Part shown: piece by piece, positions 50,077-57,667 of the stretch | How the letters are laid out: every line of letters starts with the position of its first letter | Numbering within the stretch: position 1 is the first letter of the stretch | From: Enterovibrio norvegicus_B | GTDB lineage: Bacteria; Pseudomonadota; Gammaproteobacteria; Enterobacterales; Vibrionaceae | Length of the DNA: 64,000 nucleotides | Reading direction: 5' to 3' | Assembly (NCBI RefSeq): GCF_002876705.1 | Contig: NZ_MDAG01000008.1 | Span: 124,001-188,000, forward strand | Translations under genes and position numbers: made by a program | The notes under the pieces: generated by a model | Seen by the model: only the letters and a program-made list of their open reading frames with translations | Told to the model about the DNA's origin: nothing | Database searches by the model: none

Positions 50077-50778
50077 CTAATTATTTACGCGTTGCTTGGG
50101 TAAGGTGTTGAGGTTCAGCAATGTTTTAAGGTGCTCTGGTAAGCGAGCTTCTAGTTGAGGCTGATGTCTGAGTAGATCTTTTAGTTTATTGTGCGCCTGT
50201 ACCTCGTTTCCTTCTTCAAGCAATGCTTCTATCTCAACGAAAGGATTGCGGGTAATGGCTTCTTTCACTACTTCCATTTCATTGTCTACCATCATCTTAC
50301 TTCTAAGCATTTCTCGCGCAGGCGTCGGGGATGTTGCCGACTCTGTTGTTTTTTCAGGCAAGGCGGGTTTCATGCTTTTTGCCCGTGGGGCGTCTTCACT
50401 TGGCGATGCGAACTTGTGAAGTTTGGCATCTGGCACCGCATCTGCTGCGGATGGCGGAATCTCTGCTTCTTCCAGCATCATCAGGTCGGGCGAAGAATAT
50501 TGTTGGACATCCTGTGCGCCAGGCAGTGTTTGATCGACCCATTGCCACGGCGCAAGCAGGGCGACAAACATGGCACCGGCGGCAAGGCCAAATATCGGCC
50601 ACCAATTCTTTGCGGATTTGCCTTTTGGTGTTGCCGTTTCTGCTTCTGGTGACGCAGCGTGTGCTGTTTGCTCTGACGCATACGCCAATATGGCATCATC
50701 AAGCGAAGCGGAAGGGGCTTCTGTCGCGCTGTTTTTGTACATGGACGCGATATCATCATCGCTAAAAGGCTTGCTCAT
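50077..50778 (-). CDS. Probable anti-sigma factor, single-pass membrane protein
   Basis: A 233-residue protein. Residues 1-60 are a short cytoplasmic region, one membrane helix follows at about 62-82 (WWPIFGLAAGAMFVALLAPW), and a Pro/Ala/Glu-rich C-terminal part extends to the periplasm. No classical zinc motif (HxxxCxxC) is seen. It overlaps the sigma-factor gene by four bases, the usual layout for sigma/anti-sigma pairs. The assignment rests on context and topology. Confidence 0.6.
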   Translation of the reverse strand: MSKPFSDDDIASMYKNSATEAPSASLDDAILAYASEQTAHAASPEAETATPKGKSAKNWWPIFGLAAGAMFVALLAPWQWVDQTLPGAQDVQQYSSPDLMMLEEAEIPPSAADAVPDAKLHKFASPSEDAPRAKSMKPALPEKTTESATSPTPAREMLRSKMMVDNEMEVVKEAITRNPFVEIEALLEEGNEVQAHNKLKDLLRHQPQLEARLPEHLKTLLNLNTLPKQRVNN

Positions 50779-51323
50779 TCTCGGCCTCCTAATTTACGGG
50801 TTAGGCATTGCCTGAGTTGTTCTATGGCATAACGCAGTCGGGTTTTCACCGCTTCTGGCTTTGCATCTACAATCTCGCATATCTGTGCAGGTTCAAACTC
50901 CGCTTCGTGGCGTAACAAAAAGGCTTCGCGTTGAAGTGGGGCAAGGGCATCCATACACACTTTGATGGCGTCTTTTTCTCGCGCTTCCGCGTCGTTCATG
51001 TCTGATCTTGGCTCGTCAGGAAGCTGTGCAGCATAGGCGTTTTCCGACAGGCGTTTTCGGTGTTCGTCAATCACGAGGTGGTGCGCGATGTGATACAGCC
51101 AGGTCGTGAATTTGGCCGTCGGGACATAGCTTTCTCGCTTATCAATCACACGATACCAGACGTCCTGATACAGTTCTTCGGCTCTGCCGCTGCATCCTGC
51201 ACCAAGCTGGCGCAAGAAATAACGGTAAAGCGATCCTTTGTGTCGCTGGTACAGGGCCGCGAAGGCCGGTTGGTTGCCTTCGCGAAACTGCAGCATCAGT
51301 TGTTCGTCGGGTATGTTTTCCAT
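50775..51323 (-). CDS. ECF-type RNA polymerase sigma factor
   Basis: A 182-residue sigma factor. Region 2 is FAALYQRHKGSLYRYFLRQLGAG, AEELYQDVWYRVIDKRESY and FTTWLYHIAHHLVIDEHRK, residues about 17-95. Region 4 is LAPLQREAFLLRHEAEFEPAQICEIVDAKPEAVKTRLRYAIEQLRQCL, about 125-175. It lies between the VWA lipoprotein gene (77 bases upstream) and the probable anti-sigma gene. Target promoters cannot be assigned from this window. Confidence 0.93.
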   Translation of the reverse strand: MENIPDEQLMLQFREGNQPAFAALYQRHKGSLYRYFLRQLGAGCSGRAEELYQDVWYRVIDKRESYVPTAKFTTWLYHIAHHLVIDEHRKRLSENAYAAQLPDEPRSDMNDAEAREKDAIKVCMDALAPLQREAFLLRHEAEFEPAQICEIVDAKPEAVKTRLRYAIEQLRQCLTRKLGGRE

Positions 51324-51400
51324 GAAGCCTTATTGGTGATTACATCGCCGTTATGAAACGTGTGATTATTGACTGCCGCTGGCTTTCCTATCCATCGCTA

Positions 51401-53122
51401 TTAAAGGCTCTGTGCCACTTCTACTAAGCGAACAAATTCGCCGCGATAGTTGTAAGGGTCATTGCCGCGATTGTCTCGTGCGATGGTCGCGATCTGTGCG
51501 TAATCAAAATCATCAAGGTAGCTATTTTCTTTGAGTTTCTGTGCAAATGCCGCTACCGCTGTGGCAAATTTGAAATCTGCGCTCGCTTGGGTGAAGCCTT
51601 TTTTGATGTCGTTTTGATTTACGTTACCTTCTACCAGTGTGCTGGTGGTGGAGCCGGGCAACTTATAGCGAACTTTTACGTGTGCCAGTTCGTTATTGTG
51701 ACTGTTTGTCGACGCCATAGCGTTGTCTTTTTGTTGATAACGCAGATCATCAATTCGGCCTTGGTCGCCCGTTAACGTCAGCTCATAGAGCGCGGTGACA
51801 GTGTGACCCGCGCCAATTTCGCCTGCATCAACCTTGTCATTGTTAAAGTCTTCGTCGCGCAGCTTGCGGTTTTGATAGCCAATCAATCGGTACTCTTTGA
51901 CGTTAGCCGGGTTGAATTCGACTTGAATTTTCACGTCAGACGCAATGCTTTGAAGCGTGCCACTCATCTGGCGTAGTAGCACTTTTTGAGCTTCATGCAG
52001 CGTATCAATGTAAGCGTGATTCCCATCTCCCGTGTTCGCCAGTTGCTCCATCAAGGCATCGTTGTAGTTGCCTCGTCCAAAACCAATAGTCGTGAGAGAA
52101 ACGCCCTTCTTACGTTCAGCGGTAATGATGTCTTTCAGCTCATCCATGTTGGTCACGCCGAGGTTGAAATCGCCGTCTGTCGCCAGAATTACGCGGTTAA
52201 CGCCGCCTTTGATGAACCCCTTCTGGGCTTGTTGGTAGGCGAGTTTAATGCCGCTTTCCCCGTAGGTGCCGCCTCCTGCATTCAAACTTTTGAGCGCATT
52301 GAGGATGGTTTGTGTGTTGTCGCCATCCGTTGGTTTTAGCACCACGTTGGCATTACCCGCGTAGGTGACCAAGCTGACGGTGTCATTTTCCACCAGTTCT
52401 TTCGTTAGCATCGACAAGCTTTGTACCAGCAGTGGCAACTTGTTTGGCTGTGCCATTGAGCCTGATACATCGACCAAGAAAACAAGGTTCGACGCTTTAC
52501 GCTCTGCTTTTGGAATGTCGTAGCCTTTGAGCGCAATACGGAGCAATTGGCGCTCCACGTTCCAAGGTGATGGTGCAATTTCTGTGTTTACTGAAAACGG
52601 CTGCTTCGTGCTGTTTGGCGTGGCGTAGTTGTAATCAAAATAGTTGATGAAGGCTTCTTCTCGTATCGCGTCAGCGGGCGGTTTTTGTCCCATGGTCAGA
52701 TAGCTGCGCACATTGGCGTAACTGCCGGTATCAACATCAATCGAAAAGGTCGAAAGCGGCGTTGTGTTCACTTGATGTACGCCGTTGCTGGGCGTGTCGA
52801 TATAGTTGTCACGATTCTCAGCGTGGGGATAGGGTTCATAACCCGGCATCACCATCAATGCTTTGCCCATGCGATTGGCAGGCTGCGCAGCGAACGCCAT
52901 GTCGACCGAGGCGTCATGCACCGCAGCGAGTTCCTCCATTTCAGGCTGGGGCTGGATCTGCGGTTGAGGCAATTGAGTATTTTGTTTCGAGGTAGGGGTT
53001 TGAGCGTTCTGCGCTGTGTTTTCTGTTGCTGTGTCATTCATTGCGACATCAGAACAGGCAGTGGTGATCCCTAAGGCAAGTGTGATCGCAATAGCAAGGC
53101 GTTTTTTTGAAAGCGTGTGCAT
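51401..53122 (-). CDS. VWA-domain lipoprotein (YfbK-like)
   Basis: A 573-residue protein with lipobox ITTAC (Cys23) and a Gln/Pro-rich linker. An N-terminal YfbK-type domain follows (PLSTFSIDVDTGSYANVRSYLTMGQKPPADAIREEAFINYFDY). A von Willebrand A domain has the metal site DVSGS and later THR/ASP positions (LVFLVDVSGSMAQPNKL, ILATDGDFNLG). The C-terminal DUF3520-like part is LYELTLTG, VRYKLPGS and FATAVAAFAQKLK. The family is linked to envelope functions. It is first in a unit with the sigma and anti-sigma genes. Confidence 0.9.
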   Translation of the reverse strand: MHTLSKKRLAIAITLALGITTACSDVAMNDTATENTAQNAQTPTSKQNTQLPQPQIQPQPEMEELAAVHDASVDMAFAAQPANRMGKALMVMPGYEPYPHAENRDNYIDTPSNGVHQVNTTPLSTFSIDVDTGSYANVRSYLTMGQKPPADAIREEAFINYFDYNYATPNSTKQPFSVNTEIAPSPWNVERQLLRIALKGYDIPKAERKASNLVFLVDVSGSMAQPNKLPLLVQSLSMLTKELVENDTVSLVTYAGNANVVLKPTDGDNTQTILNALKSLNAGGGTYGESGIKLAYQQAQKGFIKGGVNRVILATDGDFNLGVTNMDELKDIITAERKKGVSLTTIGFGRGNYNDALMEQLANTGDGNHAYIDTLHEAQKVLLRQMSGTLQSIASDVKIQVEFNPANVKEYRLIGYQNRKLRDEDFNNDKVDAGEIGAGHTVTALYELTLTGDQGRIDDLRYQQKDNAMASTNSHNNELAHVKVRYKLPGSTTSTLVEGNVNQNDIKKGFTQASADFKFATAVAAFAQKLKENSYLDDFDYAQIATIARDNRGNDPYNYRGEFVRLVEVAQSL

Positions 53123-53476
53123 GGTGTCGTCCTTTATTCATCGGGTATTTACACACTACAAACGGACAAGTCCTTAGAAGGGGTGATCTTTTTTCATTTT
53201 ATTTTCCGGCAACACTTAAGTGATTGTTTTTAAACACCAGCAATGGGTGCATGTGAGGCATTTAAATGAAAACGATTCAGCAAGTGGTTATAAAGCAATC
53301 AATGTGTCTGCAAGATCATGGGTTGAGTAGTTAGCCATTCGGTGAATGAAATGGATTACATTTTATTTGTCTGCTTTATGTGAAATTTCCAGATTATTAC
53401 ATATGTTTTTTCGTTATTTATCGCAAAAAAGGAACTGCGTTACATTGGCGGCAACAGAATAAAGGAGTACTTCCCC
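53123..53476. other. Divergent promoter region of VWA and amino-acid importer genes
   Basis: 354 AT-rich bases. Promoters for both flanking units must lie here. No hairpin or repeat stood out beyond short palindromes, and no gene is supported. Confidence 0.5.
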
Positions 53477-54235
53477 ATGCCTTCAATGAAAAACCTACTG
53501 GTTGCCACACTTGCACTTGCAGCCAGCTTTACCTCTACCGCATCGCTTGCTCAAGACGAAATCAAAGTCGGCATGTCGGGCCGTTATTTTCCGTTCACGT
53601 TCGTGAAACTCGATAAGCTGCAAGGTTTTGAAGTGGATGTGTGGAACGAAATTGGTAAGCGTGCCGACTACGACGTTGAGTTCGTGACCTCAAGCTTCTC
53701 AGGCCTGTTTGGCATGTTGGAAGCGGGCCACATTGATACCATCAGTAACCAGATCACCATGACAGATGCACGCAAAGCAAAATACGCGTTTTCTGTGCCT
53801 TACGTGGTTGATGGTGCGCAAGTTGTTATCCGTAAAGGACGCGATGACATTCAAGGCATTGAAGACCTGAAAGGGAAAAAAGTGGCAGTAAACCTAGGGA
53901 GTAACTTTGAACAATTACTGCGTAACTACGATAAAAACAACGAAATCAACATCATCACGTATGACTCTGGCTTCGAGCAAGATGTTGCCCTAGGCCGCAC
54001 CGATGCATTCGTGATGGACCGTGTTTCTTCTGCACAATTGATCAAGAAATCAGGTTTACCGCTCGCACTGGCGGGTCAACCGTTTGAAACCATTCAAAAC
54101 GCGATGCCGTTTTTGAATACACCAGAGAAGTTAGCGATCAAAGCCAAAGTAGATAAAGCGCTGAATGACATGAAAGCCGATGGCACCCTAAGCGCAATCT
54201 CTCAGACTTGGTTTGATTCAGACATCACGAAATAA
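53477..54235 (+). CDS. Polar amino-acid ABC transporter binding protein
   Basis: A 252-residue periplasmic binding protein of the family-3 type. The start is ATG 53477 with AAGGAG ahead; the signal peptide ends SLA. Conserved marks are IKVGMSGRYFPFTFVKLDKLQGFEVDVWNEIGKR, SFSGLFGMLEAGHIDTISNQITMTDARKAKYAFSVPYV and KKVAVNLGSNFEQLLRNYD. The pattern is close to cystine (TcyJ/FliY-like) and other polar amino-acid receptors; the exact ligand cannot be fixed. The stop shares one base with the start of the permease gene. Confidence 0.93.
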   Translation: MPSMKNLLVATLALAASFTSTASLAQDEIKVGMSGRYFPFTFVKLDKLQGFEVDVWNEIGKRADYDVEFVTSSFSGLFGMLEAGHIDTISNQITMTDARKAKYAFSVPYVVDGAQVVIRKGRDDIQGIEDLKGKKVAVNLGSNFEQLLRNYDKNNEINIITYDSGFEQDVALGRTDAFVMDRVSSAQLIKKSGLPLALAGQPFETIQNAMPFLNTPEKLAIKAKVDKALNDMKADGTLSAISQTWFDSDITK

Positions 54236-54909
54236 TGAACGGGTTTGATTTTGACTACATGATGGCGTTGTTCCCGATACTGTTTAAGTATCTGGGAATA
54301 ACCCTCGAAATGTCACTCATTGGCTTTGTTGTGGCATTGGTGTTGTCGCTCTTTCTTGCCTTAGTGCGTGTGTTTAAAGTGAACGTGTTGAACACCGTTG
54401 TGGTGGTGTATATCTCCTTCTTTCGCGGCACACCACTGTTGGTTCAGTTGTTCTTGCTCTACTACGGATTGCCACAAATTTTCCCTATCTTTGTTGGGAT
54501 GGATGCATTCACGGCAGCGGTGATTGGTTTGTCACTCCACTTTTCTGCTTACATGGCAGAAAGCATTCGCGCGGCGATCTTGGGCATTGATAAAAACCAA
54601 ATGGAAGCCAGTTTGAGTGTTGGGATGACACAGCTTCAAGCCATGAAGCGCATTATCCTTCCGCAAGCAGCTCGCGTGGCAACGCCGTCATTGATGAACT
54701 ATTTCATCGACATGATCAAAAGTACGTCCCTGGCCTTTACCTTGGGTGTGGCGGAAATCATGGCAAAAGCGCAGATGGAGGCGTCATCAAGCTTTAAGTT
54801 TTTTGAAGCCTTTATGGCGGTCGCGCTGATTTACTGGCTGGTAGTGATTTTCTTCACGCAGATTCAGTCGTGGTTGGAAGTCAGATTGAATAAGGCGTAC
54901 GCACGATGA
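54235..54909 (+). CDS. Polar amino-acid ABC transporter permease
   Basis: A 224-residue inner-membrane permease of the HisMQ type. Marks are YLGITLEMSLIGFVVALVLSLFLALVRV at the N-terminus, YISFFRGTPLLVQLFLLYYGLPQI, and the EAA loop AAILGIDKNQMEASLSVGMTQLQAMKRIILPQAARVATPS. A single permease gene implies a homodimer. It overlaps the ATPase gene by four bases. Confidence 0.95.
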   Translation: MNGFDFDYMMALFPILFKYLGITLEMSLIGFVVALVLSLFLALVRVFKVNVLNTVVVVYISFFRGTPLLVQLFLLYYGLPQIFPIFVGMDAFTAAVIGLSLHFSAYMAESIRAAILGIDKNQMEASLSVGMTQLQAMKRIILPQAARVATPSLMNYFIDMIKSTSLAFTLGVAEIMAKAQMEASSSFKFFEAFMAVALIYWLVVIFFTQIQSWLEVRLNKAYAR

Positions 54910-55661
54910 ATACGGCTAATCAGATGATCGCGGTAAAAAATCTCAGCAAACGCTTTGGTGATGTTGAAGTGTTAAAGCACATCGACTTGGACGTGAAGCA
55001 GGGTGAAATTGTGGTCATTATCGGGCCGTCAGGCACGGGAAAATCCACCTTGCTGCGCTGCCTAAACTACTTGGAAACACCCACCACGGGTGATATCCAA
55101 ATCGGTGATGCGCATGTGAATGCGGAGAAAGCGTCGACGTCAGACATTCACAACTTACGTAAACAAAGCAGTTTCGTGTTTCAAAGTTATGCTTTGTTCG
55201 CGAACAAAACGGTATTGGGAAATGTCGCTGAGTCCTTGATGACGGTGTGGAACGAGCCTAAAGAAACGGCACAACATACAGCCCGACAATTACTAGACAG
55301 CGTCGGTATGTCAGATCACCTGAACAAGTACCCAGCTCAACTTTCTGGTGGTCAGCAACAACGCGTTGGCATTGCACGTGCGATGGCCTGTAAAGGTGAC
55401 GTGATTTTGTTTGATGAACCCACGTCTGCGCTTGACCCTGAATGGGTGGATGAAGTGTTGGCAGTGATGAAACAACTGGCTGAGAAAAAACAAACCATGG
55501 TCGTTGTGACCCATGAAATGCAGTTTGCGCGCGACATCGCTGATACCGTGATTTTTATGGAAGGCGGTGTGATTGTTGAGCAAGGGCCACCCTCACAGAT
55601 TTTTGGCAACGCCCAGCATGATAGAACCCGCGCATTTGTTGCAAGGGCCATGGGCAACTAG
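54906..55661 (+). CDS. Polar amino-acid ABC transporter ATPase
   Basis: A 251-residue ATPase with Walker A GPSGTGKSTLL, Q-loop SFVFQSYALF, signature LSGGQQQRVGIARAMA and Walker B ILFDEPTSALDPE, followed by the switch His in VVTHEMQFA. It is the third gene of a tight three-gene operon that ends in a strong terminator at 55678-55715. Confidence 0.96.
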   Translation: MNTANQMIAVKNLSKRFGDVEVLKHIDLDVKQGEIVVIIGPSGTGKSTLLRCLNYLETPTTGDIQIGDAHVNAEKASTSDIHNLRKQSSFVFQSYALFANKTVLGNVAESLMTVWNEPKETAQHTARQLLDSVGMSDHLNKYPAQLSGGQQQRVGIARAMACKGDVILFDEPTSALDPEWVDEVLAVMKQLAEKKQTMVVVTHEMQFARDIADTVIFMEGGVIVEQGPPSQIFGNAQHDRTRAFVARAMGN

Positions 55662-55677
55662 GATTTATGCCTGCCTG

Positions 55678-55715
55678 AAAAGAGAAAAGCCAGCGTCTGC
55701 TGGCTTTTCTCTTTT
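55678..55715. terminator. Intrinsic terminator, long perfect stem
   Basis: AAAAGAGAAAAGCCAGC pairs with GCTGGCTTTTCTCTTTT over 17 bases around a GTCT loop, 16 bases after the ATPase stop. It is A/T-flanked on both sides and so may also end the convergent minus-strand gene. Confidence 0.93.
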
Positions 55716-55758
55716 CGATGAATCTACAGGGAGCGGGAGAGCCCGTTAAGCATGTAGG

Positions 55759-56049
55759 TTATAAGCAGGCTTTACGCTCTTCTACACATTCGTACGAACC
55801 CATTTCGAACTCTCGGCAAATCCAAGGGCGATTTTCATAAATCGTACACATCAGGGTTTCTCGATCGACCGCTGAACACCAGCCATCGTCCAAACGCAGC
55901 ATGGTTTCTGCGCCCCACTCATCCACCGCGATATGTTCTTCAGGCACACCCGTGTCTGTGATGATCATGACTTCGAGACGGCAACAACACGCTTGGCAGT
56001 TCGCGCACGTAACTTCCGCCGTTGGGATATTTTTCACTTCAATGGTCAT
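55759..56049 (-). CDS. YkgJ-family cysteine-cluster protein
   Basis: A roughly 96-residue protein with the clustered cysteines TCANCQACCCRLEVM near the N-terminus and later WCSAVDRETLMCTIYENRPWICREFEMGSYEC. This is the YkgJ zinc/iron-sulfur-cluster pattern (CxxCxxCC...Cx8C...RPxxCR.F). Function is poorly defined in the family. The start is uncertain: ATG 56049 or 56055, ATG 56079 and GTG 56094 are all in frame, none with a good ribosome-binding site. Confidence 0.82.
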   Translation of the reverse strand: MTIEVKNIPTAEVTCANCQACCCRLEVMIITDTGVPEEHIAVDEWGAETMLRLDDGWCSAVDRETLMCTIYENRPWICREFEMGSYECVEERKACL

Positions 56050-56233
56050 AAACATCTGTACCAAATTTAATTGCTGCATAGTACTGGAAATCACGTGATT
56101 GGCACACCCGTATTTTTCACTTAACAGCGGATACAGCGTGAGCTGTAGGGCGTGGTTGTTTGCTTGGGTTATGAAATTAATGTGTTGTAATCAATAAAAA
56201 TAGTGTGGGTAATTAACATTAAATCATGTTGGC

Positions 56234-56249
56234 GAGCCTTCTAAGGCTC
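56234..56249 (+). promoter_or_regulatory. Palindrome upstream of the chemoreceptor gene
   Basis: GAGCCTT-CT-AAGGCTC, a perfect seven-base-arm palindrome, followed by a T-rich stretch, 72 bases before the chemoreceptor start. It may be an operator or a small hairpin in the leader. Confidence 0.35.
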
Positions 56250-56320
56250 AACTATTTTTAGTTAAGCAATATACGTTTGTATGCACATTATCGCTGCGGT
56301 GTTTGTATTAGGGAAAGCTA

Positions 56321-57499
56321 ATGTATAGAAAAAGCATGTTTAGTTCGCTGTTTACAAGAATGAGGTTAATTCATTGGGTTGGCATTGTACTGCTGTTAGT
56401 GAATGCGTTTTTCTTCACCGACAATGTCTATTCGGTGATCATTCAATTGACGTTGGCGGGCGTACTCTTGATCCACGATATTGATGAGAAAAAGTGGGGC
56501 GTTGACTCGCTAAACGAAACCAAGCGCTATTTAAAAAACTTCGAAGAGAACAATCTTAGTGTAAAAAACAACGTGAAATCGTCATTAAACAGTGAAATGG
56601 AAGACTTTTTACGGGTTATTGAAAACTTCCGCATTAGTATTCGCAATACACTTGAGACGATTGATGAATCCTCAAATGAGTCAAAATCCTTGTCTGACGG
56701 CATGCTCATGAAAGTGAAAAACATCAACGAAGATCTTGTTAAGCAAGATGACAACTATGAGCTTGCGACAACGAACCTGTCGTCATTGAAAACCTTTTCC
56801 TCTTCCATGGTGCAAACACTCAAAGACACGGCGTCTTCCACGCAGCAAGTGAAAGGGGATTTGATTGATTTAAACACCAAAAACATTTCGTCTCTTGAGC
56901 AGTTAGAAAATTATTCAAACAGCGTTGAGCACATGTACACCTCTTTTATCGAACTTAAAGCGCAGGCTGAATCCATCGAAAAGTTTGTTGAAGTTATCAA
57001 GTCGATTTCAGAGCAAACTAACTTGCTGTCTTTAAACGCAGCCATAGAAGCAGCACGTGCAGGTGATCAAGGCCGAGGCTTTGCAGTGGTAGCGGATGAA
57101 GTGCGTCAGTTAGCGCTCTCTACGCAAGACAGCTTGGGTGACATCACGAAGATTGTGGCTGAGATCCGTGGATCTGTCGTGCAAATCAGTGAGCGTTTAA
57201 CCACGCAAAAAGAAGAACTGCTGGATATCATCTCCCATTACCAAGGCTCTAACCAAACGGTGCAAGATGCGGTGTCTTCCATCAATGACGTTGTGACGCT
57301 AATTTCTGCTGACGATGAGAACACGGGGCTAGATGAATTACTGGGCCAAATTGAGCACTTGAACACGTCTATGTTGAAGATTAAGGAATCGAAAGACTCC
57401 ATTGTGAACTTGAGTGATCAAATTCGCGTGGATAACCAAAACTTGGTTAATTCGAACGGTGTGTTGAAGCAGCGTGTCTCGCAGTTTGTGTTGAGGTAG
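56321..57499 (+). CDS. Methyl-accepting chemotaxis protein without periplasmic sensor
   Basis: A 392-residue protein. Two closely spaced hydrophobic segments (about residues 17-33 and 37-52) anchor it, with only a few residues outside. The rest is cytoplasmic coiled coil with the conserved signalling tip IKSISEQTNLLSLNAAIEAARAGDQGRGFAVVADEVRQLA at about 225-265. No HAMP domain is clear. Its stimulus is probably internal, or it relays from a partner. It is a single-gene unit with its own terminator. Confidence 0.92.
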   Translation: MYRKSMFSSLFTRMRLIHWVGIVLLLVNAFFFTDNVYSVIIQLTLAGVLLIHDIDEKKWGVDSLNETKRYLKNFEENNLSVKNNVKSSLNSEMEDFLRVIENFRISIRNTLETIDESSNESKSLSDGMLMKVKNINEDLVKQDDNYELATTNLSSLKTFSSSMVQTLKDTASSTQQVKGDLIDLNTKNISSLEQLENYSNSVEHMYTSFIELKAQAESIEKFVEVIKSISEQTNLLSLNAAIEAARAGDQGRGFAVVADEVRQLALSTQDSLGDITKIVAEIRGSVVQISERLTTQKEELLDIISHYQGSNQTVQDAVSSINDVVTLISADDENTGLDELLGQIEHLNTSMLKIKESKDSIVNLSDQIRVDNQNLVNSNGVLKQRVSQFVLR

Positions 57500-57575
57500 T
57501 CAAAGAAAGCAAAACGGCCTAAATATGCCATGAATACGCCTTTCTCAGGCATCTGTGAGCTAGCGTTAATTGAGC

Positions 57576-57607
57576 AAAGGTCTGCCTGTTATGGGCAGAC
57601 CTTTTCT
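57576..57607 (+). terminator. Intrinsic terminator after the chemoreceptor gene
   Basis: AAAGGTCTGCC pairs with GGCAGACCTTT around a short loop and is followed by TTCT. It lies 77 bases after the stop and may also serve the convergent minus-strand gene. Confidence 0.85.
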
Positions 57608-57667
57608 ATTGTCGAAGCGTTATTTTATGCGAGTACTTTCTGCTCGTGAAAGCATAAGCCTGTTGCC

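Noticed and set aside
53380..53616. 78-codon frame overlapping the amino-acid binding protein start
   Set aside because: It overlaps the well-supported signal peptide of the binding protein in another frame.
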